From assembly GCF_007747995.1 (NCBI RefSeq), contig NZ_CP036276.1:2719001-2783000 (forward strand): a stretch of DNA of 64,000 nucleotides, written 5' to 3'. Source of the DNA: Symmachiella dynata (GTDB lineage: Bacteria > Planctomycetota > Planctomycetia > Planctomycetales > Planctomycetaceae). The translations under genes and the position numbers were made by a program. Of the stretch, positions 48,840 through 57,840 are shown piece by piece (positions within the stretch are counted from its first letter, which is position 1; each line of letters begins with the position of its first letter). The notes below the pieces were generated by a model, which was not told the origin of the DNA, made no database searches, and was given only the letters and a program-made list of their open reading frames with translations.

Positions 48840-50668
48840 AACGCATTTTTCGCCACGAGACGTGGATTCTCATCGCCGCCCTGATTGCCTTCTTTACCAA
48901 CCTGGGCGCCACGCGACTGTGGGACGAGGATGAGTCCTTCTTTGCCGCCACCGCTGCTGAGATGCACCAGCGCGGGGAATGGACTGTGCCGTATTTCAAC
49001 GGCGAACTCTTCTCGCACAAACCCCCCTTCATGTATTGGATGATGCTCGTCGGGTACGAGCTATTCGGCGATAGCGAATTCGCCGTTCGCTTCTGGTCCG
49101 CGATTTTCGGGACCGCAACCGCTCTGTTGACCTATTACCTGGGTCGGCGGCTATTTAATGCCGAAGTCGGACTCTGGGCCGGACTGGCGATGACGTCGTC
49201 GTTGATGTTCGATGTCGTCGCCCGCGCCGCTACCGCCGATAGCTTTCTCGTCTTCTTTTCCGCCTTGTCGCTGTATGCCTTCGTCGTGGGTAGCCAACAG
49301 CGAAACCCGGCGGTCTGGTCCGGCGACGATCCCGAAACGCCTAGCGACGGACCGCACCCATTGTTGCCAAGCACCTGGTGGACGTTCGCCGCTATGTACG
49401 CCGTCATGGGCCTGGCCGTGTTGGTCAAAGGGCCGATTGGTGTCCTGCTGCCGACCGCGACCATCGGATTGTTTCTGCTCTGCACATCGCCCGGCAAACC
49501 ACTCAGCGAAAGCTCCTCCTGGATTTCTAAACTCGGCGCCGCTTTGGCGATTTTTCATCCGCGACTGTTTTTTAAGACCATTTGGCAGATGAAACCGCTC
49601 ACGGCCATCGCCATGGTGACGCTGGTGGCCGGGCCTTGGTTCTTGGCTGTTAGTATGCAAACCGGTGGCACGTTTGTGCTGGAGTTCTTAGGCATTCACA
49701 ATTTCGGCCGGTTCATGAATTCAATGGACGGCCACAGCGGACCGATTTTCTATTACCTGCCGGTGATCATGATCGGGTTTTTCCCCTGGTCGATTTTCGC
49801 CCTGCAAACCTTGCGGGATACCGCGCAGCGGATTGGCAGTCGGGACCACTGGCGGATTCCGTGCCTGTTTTTGGCTTGCTGGGCCAGCGTGTTCATCGGC
49901 TTCTTTTCGTTGGCAAGCACCAAACTGCCCAACTACACACTCACCGCTTATCCCGCCTTGGCGCTGCTGACAGCCGTATTTTTGCATCGCTGGATTCATC
50001 AAACCGCAACGGTGCCGGTCGGTTGGATTCGCTCGGCGTTGGGCACCTTCACCGCCGTCGGTGTCCTGTTGGTCGTGGTTTGCCCCGTGTTGGGCCTGTG
50101 GCGCGTCGAGGGTGTGCCGCTGCTGACCACGGTCGGTGTTTCCACAGCAGTGAGCGAACAATTGCCGCTGGCCGGTTTGATCCTCGGCATCGGCCCACTG
50201 GTTGGTGGGATTGCCGCAATGATGTTGGCCAAACGGGGCCGCCCACAGCAGGCAGTCGCTAGTATCGCAATGGCCTCGGTGGTCTTTGTCACCTGCGTGC
50301 TGGCCGTTGTCGCCGTGCGTGCGGATCGCCATCAGACCAGCGCCGAAATCGCCGATACGATCAAATTCTTAGACCGGCAAGGGGAAGTTCCCGTCGCCCA
50401 ATACAAATACTTCCGCCCCAGCCTGATCTACTACACCCGCCGCCCCGTAGCTCCCTGCAAGACCCCCAAAGACATCCGGGATTTCTTCGCCAGTTCCGAG
50501 CATGCGGTCATGATCACCACCGCCAAAAAGCACGAGTCGATTAAAGAACTCTTGCCGGCCGACGTGGTCATTCTCGAGCAACGCCCACAGTTTCCCAAGC
50601 AGGGAACCGTCCTCCTGTTGGGCAAACAACCCCAACGCCTCGCCGGCCGCAACCGCCCCACGTATTGA
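48836..50668 (+). CDS. Glycosyltransferase family 39 (PMT/ArnT-like) membrane protein
   Basis: The start at 48836 (ATGA overlap with the PAP2 gene) gives 610 residues; a frame from 48746 is longer only through overlap and is not preferred. The protein has the GT39 first loop with LWDEDESFFAATAAEMHQRG and HKPPFMYWMMLVGYELFG. About 12 membrane segments and a C-terminal soluble domain follow (VPVAQYKYFRPSLIYYTRRP). It probably transfers sugar from a polyprenyl phosphate donor. The acceptor is unknown. Confidence 0.9.
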   Translation: MKRIFRHETWILIAALIAFFTNLGATRLWDEDESFFAATAAEMHQRGEWTVPYFNGELFSHKPPFMYWMMLVGYELFGDSEFAVRFWSAIFGTATALLTYYLGRRLFNAEVGLWAGLAMTSSLMFDVVARAATADSFLVFFSALSLYAFVVGSQQRNPAVWSGDDPETPSDGPHPLLPSTWWTFAAMYAVMGLAVLVKGPIGVLLPTATIGLFLLCTSPGKPLSESSSWISKLGAALAIFHPRLFFKTIWQMKPLTAIAMVTLVAGPWFLAVSMQTGGTFVLEFLGIHNFGRFMNSMDGHSGPIFYYLPVIMIGFFPWSIFALQTLRDTAQRIGSRDHWRIPCLFLACWASVFIGFFSLASTKLPNYTLTAYPALALLTAVFLHRWIHQTATVPVGWIRSALGTFTAVGVLLVVVCPVLGLWRVEGVPLLTTVGVSTAVSEQLPLAGLILGIGPLVGGIAAMMLAKRGRPQQAVASIAMASVVFVTCVLAVVAVRADRHQTSAEIADTIKFLDRQGEVPVAQYKYFRPSLIYYTRRPVAPCKTPKDIRDFFASSEHAVMITTAKKHESIKELLPADVVILEQRPQFPKQGTVLLLGKQPQRLAGRNRPTY

Positions 50669-50794
50669 CGCGACCTCTGCGTGCGTCATAATTTGAAGAT
50701 TCAGCAGTTGGCCTCCATTCGGTACACGCACTGAACGGGGACGCTCCCTGTCGACCCGCCAACTTCAAATTCGTACGCCGCTCCGAGGTAACCC

Positions 50795-51094
50795 ATGACA
50801 ACGGACAAGCCGAAGTGGTGGCAGGATTGGATTGTGTACGCACTCATCGGGCTGTTGCTAATACTGCCCGCGTACGTAGGGGGGTATTATTTATTGGGCG
50901 ACTGTAGGTCTTATCTTATGGAAGGCCCTAGTATTGTTGAGCCAGATCTGGAGATATGCCATTTTCGTCATTTCGATTCCGGCTTTCTGCGGATTGCGTT
51001 TGGTCCGTTGGGTTGGGCGGAAGCTAAACTGCGGGGCGAGCGTGTCAGGCTCTCGTCGCCCGGTGCCTCGAATGACTACGAAACCGGCGGGTGA
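50795..51094 (+). CDS. Small membrane protein, tandem paralogue 1 of 3
   Basis: The 99-residue protein has a conserved N-terminus (TTDKPKWWQDWIVYALIGLL) with one membrane helix ending YVGGYYLLG. A variable middle follows, and then a conserved C-terminal block (FGPLGWAEAKLRGERV). CGAGGTAAC precedes the ATG. Two further copies follow at steps of 340 and 328 bp. No known family was recognised. Copy 1 is the most diverged. Confidence 0.72.
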   Translation: MTTDKPKWWQDWIVYALIGLLLILPAYVGGYYLLGDCRSYLMEGPSIVEPDLEICHFRHFDSGFLRIAFGPLGWAEAKLRGERVRLSSPGASNDYETGG

Positions 51095-51134
51095 GAAAGT
51101 CCATTCAAAGTAGCACGCGACCCCGAGGTACCCC

Positions 51135-51422
51135 ATGACAACAGACAAGCCGAAGTGGTGGCAGAGTTGGATGGTCTACGCGCTCATTGGGCTGCTACTG
51201 ACGCTTGGTCCGTATGTGGGCGGGTATTTTCTGTTGGGGGAGCACGAGTTTTTCTCAAGGGAATTGGGTTGGCACTTTCGTGATTTTGAATCTGTCGTAT
51301 CGCGAAAGTTGTTTGGCCCAATGGGCTACGTTGAAGCCCAGATTCGTGGCGAGACCGTCATAGTTTGGGGACCAGGTGGGTCCGGCCTCGGCGATCTTGA
51401 TATTTACGAACCCGGCTGGTGA
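51135..51422 (+). CDS. Small membrane protein, tandem paralogue 2 of 3
   Basis: This 95-residue copy starts TTDKPKWWQSWMVYALIGLL, with TLGPYVGGYFLLG after it. Its middle (EHEFFSRELGWHFRDFESV) differs from the other copies, while the end FGPMGYVEAQIRGETV is a diverged form of FGPLGWAEAK. Its ribosome site CGAGGTAC and spacing match the other two. The pattern of constant ends around a changing middle suggests selection on the central segment. Confidence 0.7.
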   Translation: MTTDKPKWWQSWMVYALIGLLLTLGPYVGGYFLLGEHEFFSRELGWHFRDFESVVSRKLFGPMGYVEAQIRGETVIVWGPGGSGLGDLDIYEPGW

Positions 51423-51462
51423 GAATGACCATATAAAATAACACGCTGCACCGAGGTAACGC

Positions 51463-51747
51463 ATGACAACAGATAAGCCAAAGTGGTGGCAGAGTTGGAT
51501 GGTCTACGCGCTCATCGGGCTGCTACTGACGCTCGGGCCGTATGTGGGCGGGTATTTCTTGCTAGGACGATATGATTCGGTCCCAGAAAGTCCATTTGAC
51601 ACTAGCCCCGTCACTGTCCGTCAATTCGATTACCAAATACTGGGGATTGTATTCGGTCCGTTGGGCTGGGCGGAAGCTAAAGTGCGGGGCGTGAGAGTCA
51701 GTCTCTTTACGCCCGGTGAATCTGATCTCTACGAACCCAGTTGGTGA
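51463..51747 (+). CDS. Small membrane protein, tandem paralogue 3 of 3
   Basis: The 94-residue copy has an N-terminus identical to copy 2 through KPKWWQSWMVYALIGLLLTL. It has its own middle (RYDSVPESPFDTSPVTVRQF) and ends FGPLGWAEAKVRGVRVSLF then YEPSW. CGAGGTAAC precedes the start. Copies 2 and 3 are nearly identical over the first 120 bp, pointing to a recent duplication or gene conversion. Confidence 0.7.
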   Translation: MTTDKPKWWQSWMVYALIGLLLTLGPYVGGYFLLGRYDSVPESPFDTSPVTVRQFDYQILGIVFGPLGWAEAKVRGVRVSLFTPGESDLYEPSW

Positions 51748-51829
51748 GAAAGCCAATTCAAATAAGCACACGCCCCAGACCACTCCACATCAACCGGGCG
51801 CTCCCATGCTAAGAGTGTGTCCTCAAAAT

Positions 51830-51941
51830 GGGAGGGCGAGGCTCCTGCCGAGCCGCGCTGAACCCTATCGCTTGCCACCGGCACGAAAATCTTCAATCGC
51901 GGGACCAACTGAAAGCGGCTCAGCGGGAGCTTCGCCCTCCC
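51830..51941. repeat. Foldback repeat, family R1 (copy 2)
   Basis: The left arm GGGAGGGCGAGGCTCCTGCC starts at 51830, and the right arm ends CTTCGCCCTCCC at 51941. The middle contains ACCCTATCGCTTGCC, also found in the half-copy at 62519-62570. The arms match copy 1 at 18769-18898. It lies between the tandem small genes and the convergent GT2 gene. Confidence 0.75.
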
Positions 51942-52033
51942 GTGACGCGGGATAACAATTGCGAAAACCTATTTTTGTAGGCAGGCTCCTAGGTGTGACG
52001 AAGCACAAGCACCCCGTTTTTGCACAGGCATCC

Positions 52034-52855
52034 CTATGCAGCCCGTCGTGGGGCCTGGGACGGGCGGGGTTGGGCGACCGGTTTCTTGGCCGGTTTCCAT
52101 TTGGGCAATCCGGGACGTAGGTACCGCCAATAGATCGCTGCCAATTCGCCTGCTGCTTTGAAGAAATCGGCCGGTTTCACGCGGGAGCCGGCGACGTCTT
52201 CCCAATGCTCCAGCGGTTGCTCGTAAATCAATTCCTTCACAGCGGGCTGCGTGCCGCGGCGGCGGTCGATCAGTCGCGCCAAGATCTCAACATCGAAGAT
52301 CCACCGCGAAATGAACGCATCCTGCAGGACGTTGGCCAATTCGGGCGAGGTGCGAAACAGCTTGGCTCCGCACTGGGTGTCGTAAATGCCGATGCCCAGC
52401 GCCAACGACGCCACATTGGCAAAAACGCGGCCGAGAAACTTGCGTTTGGCGAGTCGTTTGATCGAGCGTCCCAGCAACGGAATCCGTGTGCCGACGACAA
52501 TATCGATGTCATCGCGGCGGAGCATTACAAAGCGAAACACCGGAATCGCCTCCAGCGGCGTCGCCAGATCGGCATCCCAAAATCCCACGAAGTCCGCCTC
52601 GGAGTCGAGAGCCGTCAGCAGCCCCCGCCGCACCGCTTCAGCTTTGCCGGAGTTCACATCAAGGTTGAGGACGTCAAAATGCGCCGGCTCTTCCTCGTGG
52701 AGTTGTTGCAAAATCTGCAACGTGCGGTCACTGCTGCCATCGTTGACGAACAAGAACCGCAGCGCATGCTGATTGACGGCAAAACGCCGAAACCGTTCGA
52801 CATCCAACCGCTCAGCTTCATTAAAACAGGGCACGACAATGGTAGTATTATTCAC
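52034..52855 (-). CDS. Glycosyltransferase family 2, dolichyl-phosphate glucosyltransferase-like
   Basis: The 273-residue protein starts TTIVVPCFNEAERLDVERF, with FLFVNDGSSDRTLQIL, NSGKAEAVRRGLL and FVGFWDADLATPLEAIPVF, then the GIYDTQCGAKLFR signature. This matches the DPG/DPM synthase branch of GT2. It lacks the C-terminal membrane segments of some relatives; the tail is basic and Pro-rich (KPAKKPVAQPRPSQAPRR). It could load a sugar on a lipid carrier for one of the GT39 enzymes. Confidence 0.88.
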   Translation of the reverse strand: MNNTTIVVPCFNEAERLDVERFRRFAVNQHALRFLFVNDGSSDRTLQILQQLHEEEPAHFDVLNLDVNSGKAEAVRRGLLTALDSEADFVGFWDADLATPLEAIPVFRFVMLRRDDIDIVVGTRIPLLGRSIKRLAKRKFLGRVFANVASLALGIGIYDTQCGAKLFRTSPELANVLQDAFISRWIFDVEILARLIDRRRGTQPAVKELIYEQPLEHWEDVAGSRVKPADFFKAAGELAAIYWRYLRPGLPKWKPAKKPVAQPRPSQAPRRAA

Positions 52856-53017
52856 GGGGTCATCCTTGACTATCCGTGGTGAGTCTCATCAGTTTTCAGA
52901 TCGAGGCGGGAGTGTATGGGAAGGGCATTTTTGCAGCAACCGGACTTGTACCGGGTCTTCATAGCGCCGTTTTGATCAGCTTTCGGCCGTGCTTGAAAGG
53001 CGCTGTCTGCCCGTGAT

Positions 53018-56000
53018 TCATTCCCCCGCGCCACCTTCCACACGGTCACGAATCAATTGCCCGGTCGCTTTCGCCTTTTCATATTCCGGTTTCAGCGCCG
53101 CTCGATAATCGCGTAGCGGTTTGACCAACGTCCGTTTGAGCACCCGTTCGCGCTCTGTCCAGACTGCGGGGTCGAGACCAGCGTCGGTCGTTAAAGTCCG
53201 CATCGCCTTCAGTGAGCGGTCAGCAGTCAGGAGCGTTTCAGAAACATCGCTGATCATCACCGTAAACGATTTCGGTTGCACCGAGCCGCGATCGTACCAA
53301 CGAGTTTGTAGGATCTGTAACAGTCCGTTGATGTGGTCCCAACGCGCCAGCGGATCCGGCGCGGCTTCGGGGTGTTCGATCAACAGGTTCAAGGCATCCA
53401 CAATGGTGCGGACCGAACGATCGCCCGGAACGCTGTAATAGGTGGAGTACAACCGGTGTCGCAGTTCATTCGCCGGGACACGCTGCTCGCCGGCGCGGGA
53501 GTACAACTCGGCCGCTTCGCCATGCAAGAAGTACGTGATCATCGGATCGTACGGAAAGGCGAAGTTCTCCAACTGCCGAATATCGGACGGCGATTTGGTT
53601 TTCTGCGCTTGGCCCAATGCGGCGAAATAACGCATGCGACGCTGGTCGCGAGGATGAAAGTCGTGCCCCGCCAGTTGATGTTTGACCTGCTGAATCACCG
53701 ACCGCCCGGAGGCCCCGGCAGTGACTTGTTCACGGACCGAAGCGCGATAGGCCCAGTATTGGTCGGGATAATCGCGAATCAATTTTTGCTTACCGGTCAC
53801 CTCTGCCAGATGCTCTAACACTTCGGGATTGTCGGCATCCTCACCCATTTGCTCCAGCAACCGCCCCGTACGGGGCATCAAGGCGACGCCGACTTCTTGC
53901 ATTTTATTCGCCCAACGAATCACTTCCCGCGGCAAAGTGCAGTGGAAATGGCCGCCGGAAATTGTATTGGCCACGGTGGGGGTATCGGACACGAATTCTG
54001 TTAGTTGTTCTTGGCTATGCGTCGAGAGATTCAATACGATCGACCAATCCCAACCACAGCCCGCCAATGCCGCTTGCACGTGGGGCCGATCTACACGCGC
54101 CAGCAGACCAGGACGTACCAAACCCGCCTCGGAGTTGCTACCCAACAGCAGCATTTCTCCCGCAGCTGTTTGCAGAAACATCACATGCGAAAATGCTTGC
54201 GAGAGCGTTTTGGCGGCAACACGCAACGGTTCAGCACCGTAATCGATGTAGCGAAAACGTTGGGCAAAAATTCCGTCCGCCGTCAATTGACTGGCGAAGT
54301 TTTGATAAAACTCAGCGGTGAAATAAGCCGCGTTGTACGGCCGGGAACTGTATCCCGGTTCGGAGACAATCACGTCATACAACTTGCGACCGGCCAGCGC
54401 GACTAAGGCCGGGTCGGCCTGCCGCAGGGACACGCGGTCATCGTCCAGCGGGTTTTCAGTGGTTGTGGGCAGAATCTCATTTTGCATCAGATCCAAGTAG
54501 GCCCCGTCCGCTTCGACACAGACGATTTCCGTCAAGGGAAAGTGCAGACTACTCGAAAGAGCACCACTGCCCCCCATTCCTAAAAAGAGTGCCGTCTGGG
54601 GATGTTCATGCAGCAGAAACGGTACAATGCCCGGCAGAACCTCTGCTGAAAATTGCGGGTGCAGTTCCGTATCGCCAGGCAGGACCGTATTGGACAGACC
54701 ATTTTCACGAATTTGCCATTGCGACCCCCGCCGTTTCCACAGCGTATAGGTCCCTTGTTTTCCTTCCACAAGTTTATGGAGCCGCGCGTCATCAAATTGG
54801 CTCAACTCGTCAATCGCGAATTTGCTGCGATACGCCATAAAGATTTCGGTCGAGAACAACGTCCGCGCCGCAAGAGCCGGATCGTAGGCCGCTCGCCAAA
54901 CCGGACTGATGGCAATAACCGCCAGACTGGTCACCATGATGCCGCGTCGCCACCACCCGGCGAAGAGATTTCCCGCCGAAACAGCAGCGATCCCAGCTGC
55001 CAGCCAGAGCAATCCAGCCGTGAAAGTCGCCAAAACCGCCGGACCCAGCTCCGGGAGATCCAACCAGCGATAACAACAAAATCCCAGTGCGGCGGGAATC
55101 AAGGCGAAACGTTTCATCAACAACGCCGTCCGTGTGCTGCGGGTCAGGGCCGGGGCGGCGATGGCCAAACCCCAGGTCAGCCCGGCCGGCAGACAGAACA
55201 GCCAGAGAATGCCGCCGCGACCGGCCGTTAACCAGAACCGCGACGATTGATAAGCGTTCATCCACAATGAGCCTTTGACCAACAGCGGAAACGCCGCCGT
55301 CAAACAGACAGCCCATGCAGCAAACAGAAAACAAGCATGTACGCCGAGACGACTTTGACCCGCCTGTCGACGGCTGTGCCAAATGCCCAAGCCAACTCCC
55401 GAGGCCAACCCCAGGGCGATTCCACCCCAGGCAATGCACTGCATTTCAGCGGAGATCAAAAACAACTGCCCCGTCATCCGCATCCAGTTCGCCGTAATCA
55501 ATCCAAACACCGCCAGCGCAATCCAGGTGGCGACGCGGACTAGGTTGAGTGTCAGAAACGTCGGAGCAACATCGGCATCATGTTCCGTGGTCGCCTCATT
55601 ATTGAATTCGACCGGATGGACCGATTGCCACAGGCAGTACAATCCGGCCACGCCCGCAAACACGGCAGCCGTCATGGCGGTGGTTTGAATTCCCAGCCAA
55701 GGCGCCAATCCGCAACCTGCCACCAGCAATCCACACCCAAACCCACCAACCTGCCACGCCAGCGGCACCCGGCTGTAACCGACAAATTTCAATTGGCCCG
55801 CCTGTTTCACAAACGCCGCATCACTGCCGGCTGATTCGGCCAGAATGGACCATGATTTGGCCAAGGCGAGACAGGGAATGCCCAATGCGACCAGCGCCGC
55901 ACAAAAAGTGAAGGTAAATGCCGCTGTCGGAGAATCGATCAACGACGTTCCCCAGCGATGCCCCGCCCAACCAATCCGCTGGATGAGATAGGGAAAGGCC

Positions 56001-56287
56001 CACGCCCAAGTCGCCGTGGCGAACAACAAAGTCCCGGCCACGGTTAACAGTTTCGTATCCTGCGCCGGTCCCGTTTTGAGACGAAACCCAATCGCAATCG
56101 TGATTGCGGCGGCCAACAACACGGCCGAGGAGACGGCGGGGGTATTTCCCAAGAGTGCGGCAAACTGTGCCTGCCAAGCCCACAGAAAAACCCCGGAAAT
56201 GCCACCGACGAGGAGACACGCTCCTTTGAAGAGCGAACCCGGCGAGACGGCGGCGCGAGCGAACTTCTTAAGATGACCGATGATCAT
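53018..56287 (-). CDS. Large membrane protein with spermidine synthase-like methyltransferase domain
   Basis: The 1089-residue protein has about 12 N-terminal membrane segments (residues 15-480). A soluble spermidine-synthase-like Rossmann domain follows: LFLGMGGSGALSSSLHFPL near 566, IVCVEADGAYLDLM, then RKLYDVIVSEPGYSSRPYNA and FYQNFASQLTADGIFAQRF. A helical C-terminal region (about 800-1089) completes it. Fused membrane-plus-SpeE-like proteins are common in Planctomycetes and other bacteria, but their reaction is unknown; polyamine synthesis is not assured. No other polyamine gene is nearby. Confidence 0.82.
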   Translation of the reverse strand: MIIGHLKKFARAAVSPGSLFKGACLLVGGISGVFLWAWQAQFAALLGNTPAVSSAVLLAAAITIAIGFRLKTGPAQDTKLLTVAGTLLFATATWAWAFPYLIQRIGWAGHRWGTSLIDSPTAAFTFTFCAALVALGIPCLALAKSWSILAESAGSDAAFVKQAGQLKFVGYSRVPLAWQVGGFGCGLLVAGCGLAPWLGIQTTAMTAAVFAGVAGLYCLWQSVHPVEFNNEATTEHDADVAPTFLTLNLVRVATWIALAVFGLITANWMRMTGQLFLISAEMQCIAWGGIALGLASGVGLGIWHSRRQAGQSRLGVHACFLFAAWAVCLTAAFPLLVKGSLWMNAYQSSRFWLTAGRGGILWLFCLPAGLTWGLAIAAPALTRSTRTALLMKRFALIPAALGFCCYRWLDLPELGPAVLATFTAGLLWLAAGIAAVSAGNLFAGWWRRGIMVTSLAVIAISPVWRAAYDPALAARTLFSTEIFMAYRSKFAIDELSQFDDARLHKLVEGKQGTYTLWKRRGSQWQIRENGLSNTVLPGDTELHPQFSAEVLPGIVPFLLHEHPQTALFLGMGGSGALSSSLHFPLTEIVCVEADGAYLDLMQNEILPTTTENPLDDDRVSLRQADPALVALAGRKLYDVIVSEPGYSSRPYNAAYFTAEFYQNFASQLTADGIFAQRFRYIDYGAEPLRVAAKTLSQAFSHVMFLQTAAGEMLLLGSNSEAGLVRPGLLARVDRPHVQAALAGCGWDWSIVLNLSTHSQEQLTEFVSDTPTVANTISGGHFHCTLPREVIRWANKMQEVGVALMPRTGRLLEQMGEDADNPEVLEHLAEVTGKQKLIRDYPDQYWAYRASVREQVTAGASGRSVIQQVKHQLAGHDFHPRDQRRMRYFAALGQAQKTKSPSDIRQLENFAFPYDPMITYFLHGEAAELYSRAGEQRVPANELRHRLYSTYYSVPGDRSVRTIVDALNLLIEHPEAAPDPLARWDHINGLLQILQTRWYDRGSVQPKSFTVMISDVSETLLTADRSLKAMRTLTTDAGLDPAVWTERERVLKRTLVKPLRDYRAALKPEYEKAKATGQLIRDRVEGGAGE

Positions 56288-56639
56288 GGCGTCCTTGCCA
56301 ACTGAGAATTCGGCGAATGTGCAACGTGCGGCACGACTGGTCTAACAGTATCACCAGAGTGAAAGCCCCTGCCTGCACGGATTTTAAGATGATTTCAAAA
56401 CGTTCTGAGTCAGATTTTGAGAGCGGTGTTGTAATCGATCGGCAGATTTTGCCGCAAGAGCAGTCTTTCGGGCACAATTGGCAGGGGCCAGAACGACAAA
56501 AAAACCGCCCCAGTGCCGCGTAATGCGGGCGACCGGGACGGTTCGGTTTTGCCTGGTTTGTCATGAAAAATCAACGCCCCGCCACCGCAAGGCACGGGGA
56601 CGAGGCGTCGGAAACGTCAAATCGAGTTGCTTTGCAGAT
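56288..56639. other. Intergenic region holding a terminator for the RTX-like gene
   Basis: This 352-bp gap separates two leftward genes. It contains the minus-strand terminator at 56497-56543 and, to its left, the region that must promote the 1089-residue protein gene. Short frames in it are not convincing. No repeat family seen elsewhere in the window occurs here. Confidence 0.45.
56497..56543 (-). terminator. Intrinsic terminator downstream of the RTX-like gene
   Basis: On the minus strand, AACCGTCCC (56543-56535) pairs with GGGGCGGTT (56511-56503) with one G-U pair. A nested CCGC/GCGG stem lies in the loop, and a T run follows at 56504-56498. The structure lies about 100 bp after the stop of the RTX-like gene at 56640. 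Confidence 0.8.
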
Positions 56640-57557
56640 CTAATACTTCAACTCGATGCTGTAAATCCCCTCAAAGTACCAGTCGCGGGCACGGTCGAAA
56701 CCGCTACCGCCGTGGAAATAATCACGGCCGGCTCCTCCCCACATGTTGTCGTTGCCGCTCCCGCCGGAGAGGTAGTCGTTTCCGCTATCTCCATACATGT
56801 TGTCGTGACCGGCTTGGCCATACATCACGTCCCGGTCAGCGCCACCACGCATGAAGTCGTTGCCGTCACCCCCTTGCATGATATCGCTTCCGGCATCGCC
56901 GTACATGTTGTCGTTACCGTCCTGGCCCCACATCTCGTCGTCGCCGGACCCGCCAAACATGTTATCGTTGTGATCCCCTCCGACGAGGTAATCGTTACCG
57001 TACCCTCCGTAGAGCGTATCGTTACCGTTCGATCCGTAGATGGTGTCGCTTCCGGCAGCGCCATACATCAAGTCGTTCCCGGTTCCACCGACCAGTTGGT
57101 CGTCACCGGAGGCACCGTAGATGGAGTCGTTACCGTTTCGGCCCCAGATTCTATCGTTGCCAGCATCGCCGGCGAGCATATCGACATTAAATCCACCGAC
57201 CAGGGTATCGTTTCCATTCCCCCCGTAGGCGTACGAACGGATGCTCGTGTCATTACGGAAGTAGTCGTTGCCGTCACCTCCCACGAATTGAACGAGATCA
57301 ACGTCGGAAGTTCGAAAATAGCGGGTATGCGTATGTCCGCTATGTGTCCTCATGACCAGGATATAGTTGCTGTCGTTTTCGTAATACTGAACTTGAACCG
57401 TATCGTTGGCCGAAGTTCCTTCGATTCGTAGCGTACCACCCTCGAGGTCGACTGATCCGGCCATCAAGCGACGGTCTTCTAGGTTTTCAAAGCCCAGGTT
57501 GGCCTTGGTTTGCTTTTTCGATAATTTTCTGTCGGTCTTGTTCCCAAATAATTTCAT
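56640..57557 (-). CDS. Exported RTX-like calcium-binding repeat protein
   Basis: The ATG at 57557 gives 305 residues; longer frames begin at 57575 and 57599. Near the N-terminus is ENLEDRRLMAGSV, a motif typical of planctomycete exported proteins. A beta domain follows (GGTLRIEGTSANDTVQVQYY), then about 20 nonapeptide repeats of GGxGNDxhx type (GGNGNDTLVGG, GGTGNDLMYG, GGSGNDNMWGG). These form a calcium-stabilised beta roll. The protein is probably secreted or surface-bound. No type I secretion gene adjoins. Confidence 0.9.
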   Translation of the reverse strand: MKLFGNKTDRKLSKKQTKANLGFENLEDRRLMAGSVDLEGGTLRIEGTSANDTVQVQYYENDSNYILVMRTHSGHTHTRYFRTSDVDLVQFVGGDGNDYFRNDTSIRSYAYGGNGNDTLVGGFNVDMLAGDAGNDRIWGRNGNDSIYGASGDDQLVGGTGNDLMYGAAGSDTIYGSNGNDTLYGGYGNDYLVGGDHNDNMFGGSGDDEMWGQDGNDNMYGDAGSDIMQGGDGNDFMRGGADRDVMYGQAGHDNMYGDSGNDYLSGGSGNDNMWGGAGRDYFHGGSGFDRARDWYFEGIYSIELKY

Positions 57558-57840
57558 CCGTAGTACTCGTTTCATTTTGAATCTGAAACCGATTCCCACC
57601 GTATTACTCCGGCTGGGACGCGTCTCAGATCGTTACCGTGAATGGCGAAAGTGTCACACAGACATTTCGCTCGCACGAACCCAAGCGCGAGAACCGCAGA
57701 TCTGTTACACCCTTTCCTCAGAAAAAACGAAATAACGTCCAATTGAGTGAAAAACAGCCAAAAACAGGGAAATACAGCGAATTCCAGCAATGTTACAATG
57801 AGCACAACATGAGAGGCATTCGTTACAGAGGCTTACTGAA

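Noticed and set aside
49721-50332. 203-codon minus-strand frame opposite the second GT39 gene
   Set aside because: His/Gln/Asn-rich antisense reading of a hydrophobic protein gene, with no motif.
50795-51747. The three small tandem genes as a CRISPR-like or simple repeat array
   Set aside because: The repeats include start codons, ribosome sites and intact frames with coding-type divergence, so they are tandem genes.
56478-57431. 317-codon plus-strand frame across the RTX-like gene
   Set aside because: It is Val/Ile/Ser-rich and arises from the regular nonapeptide repeats read on the opposite strand. The minus-strand frame has the Gly-Asp repeats and the exported-protein motif.
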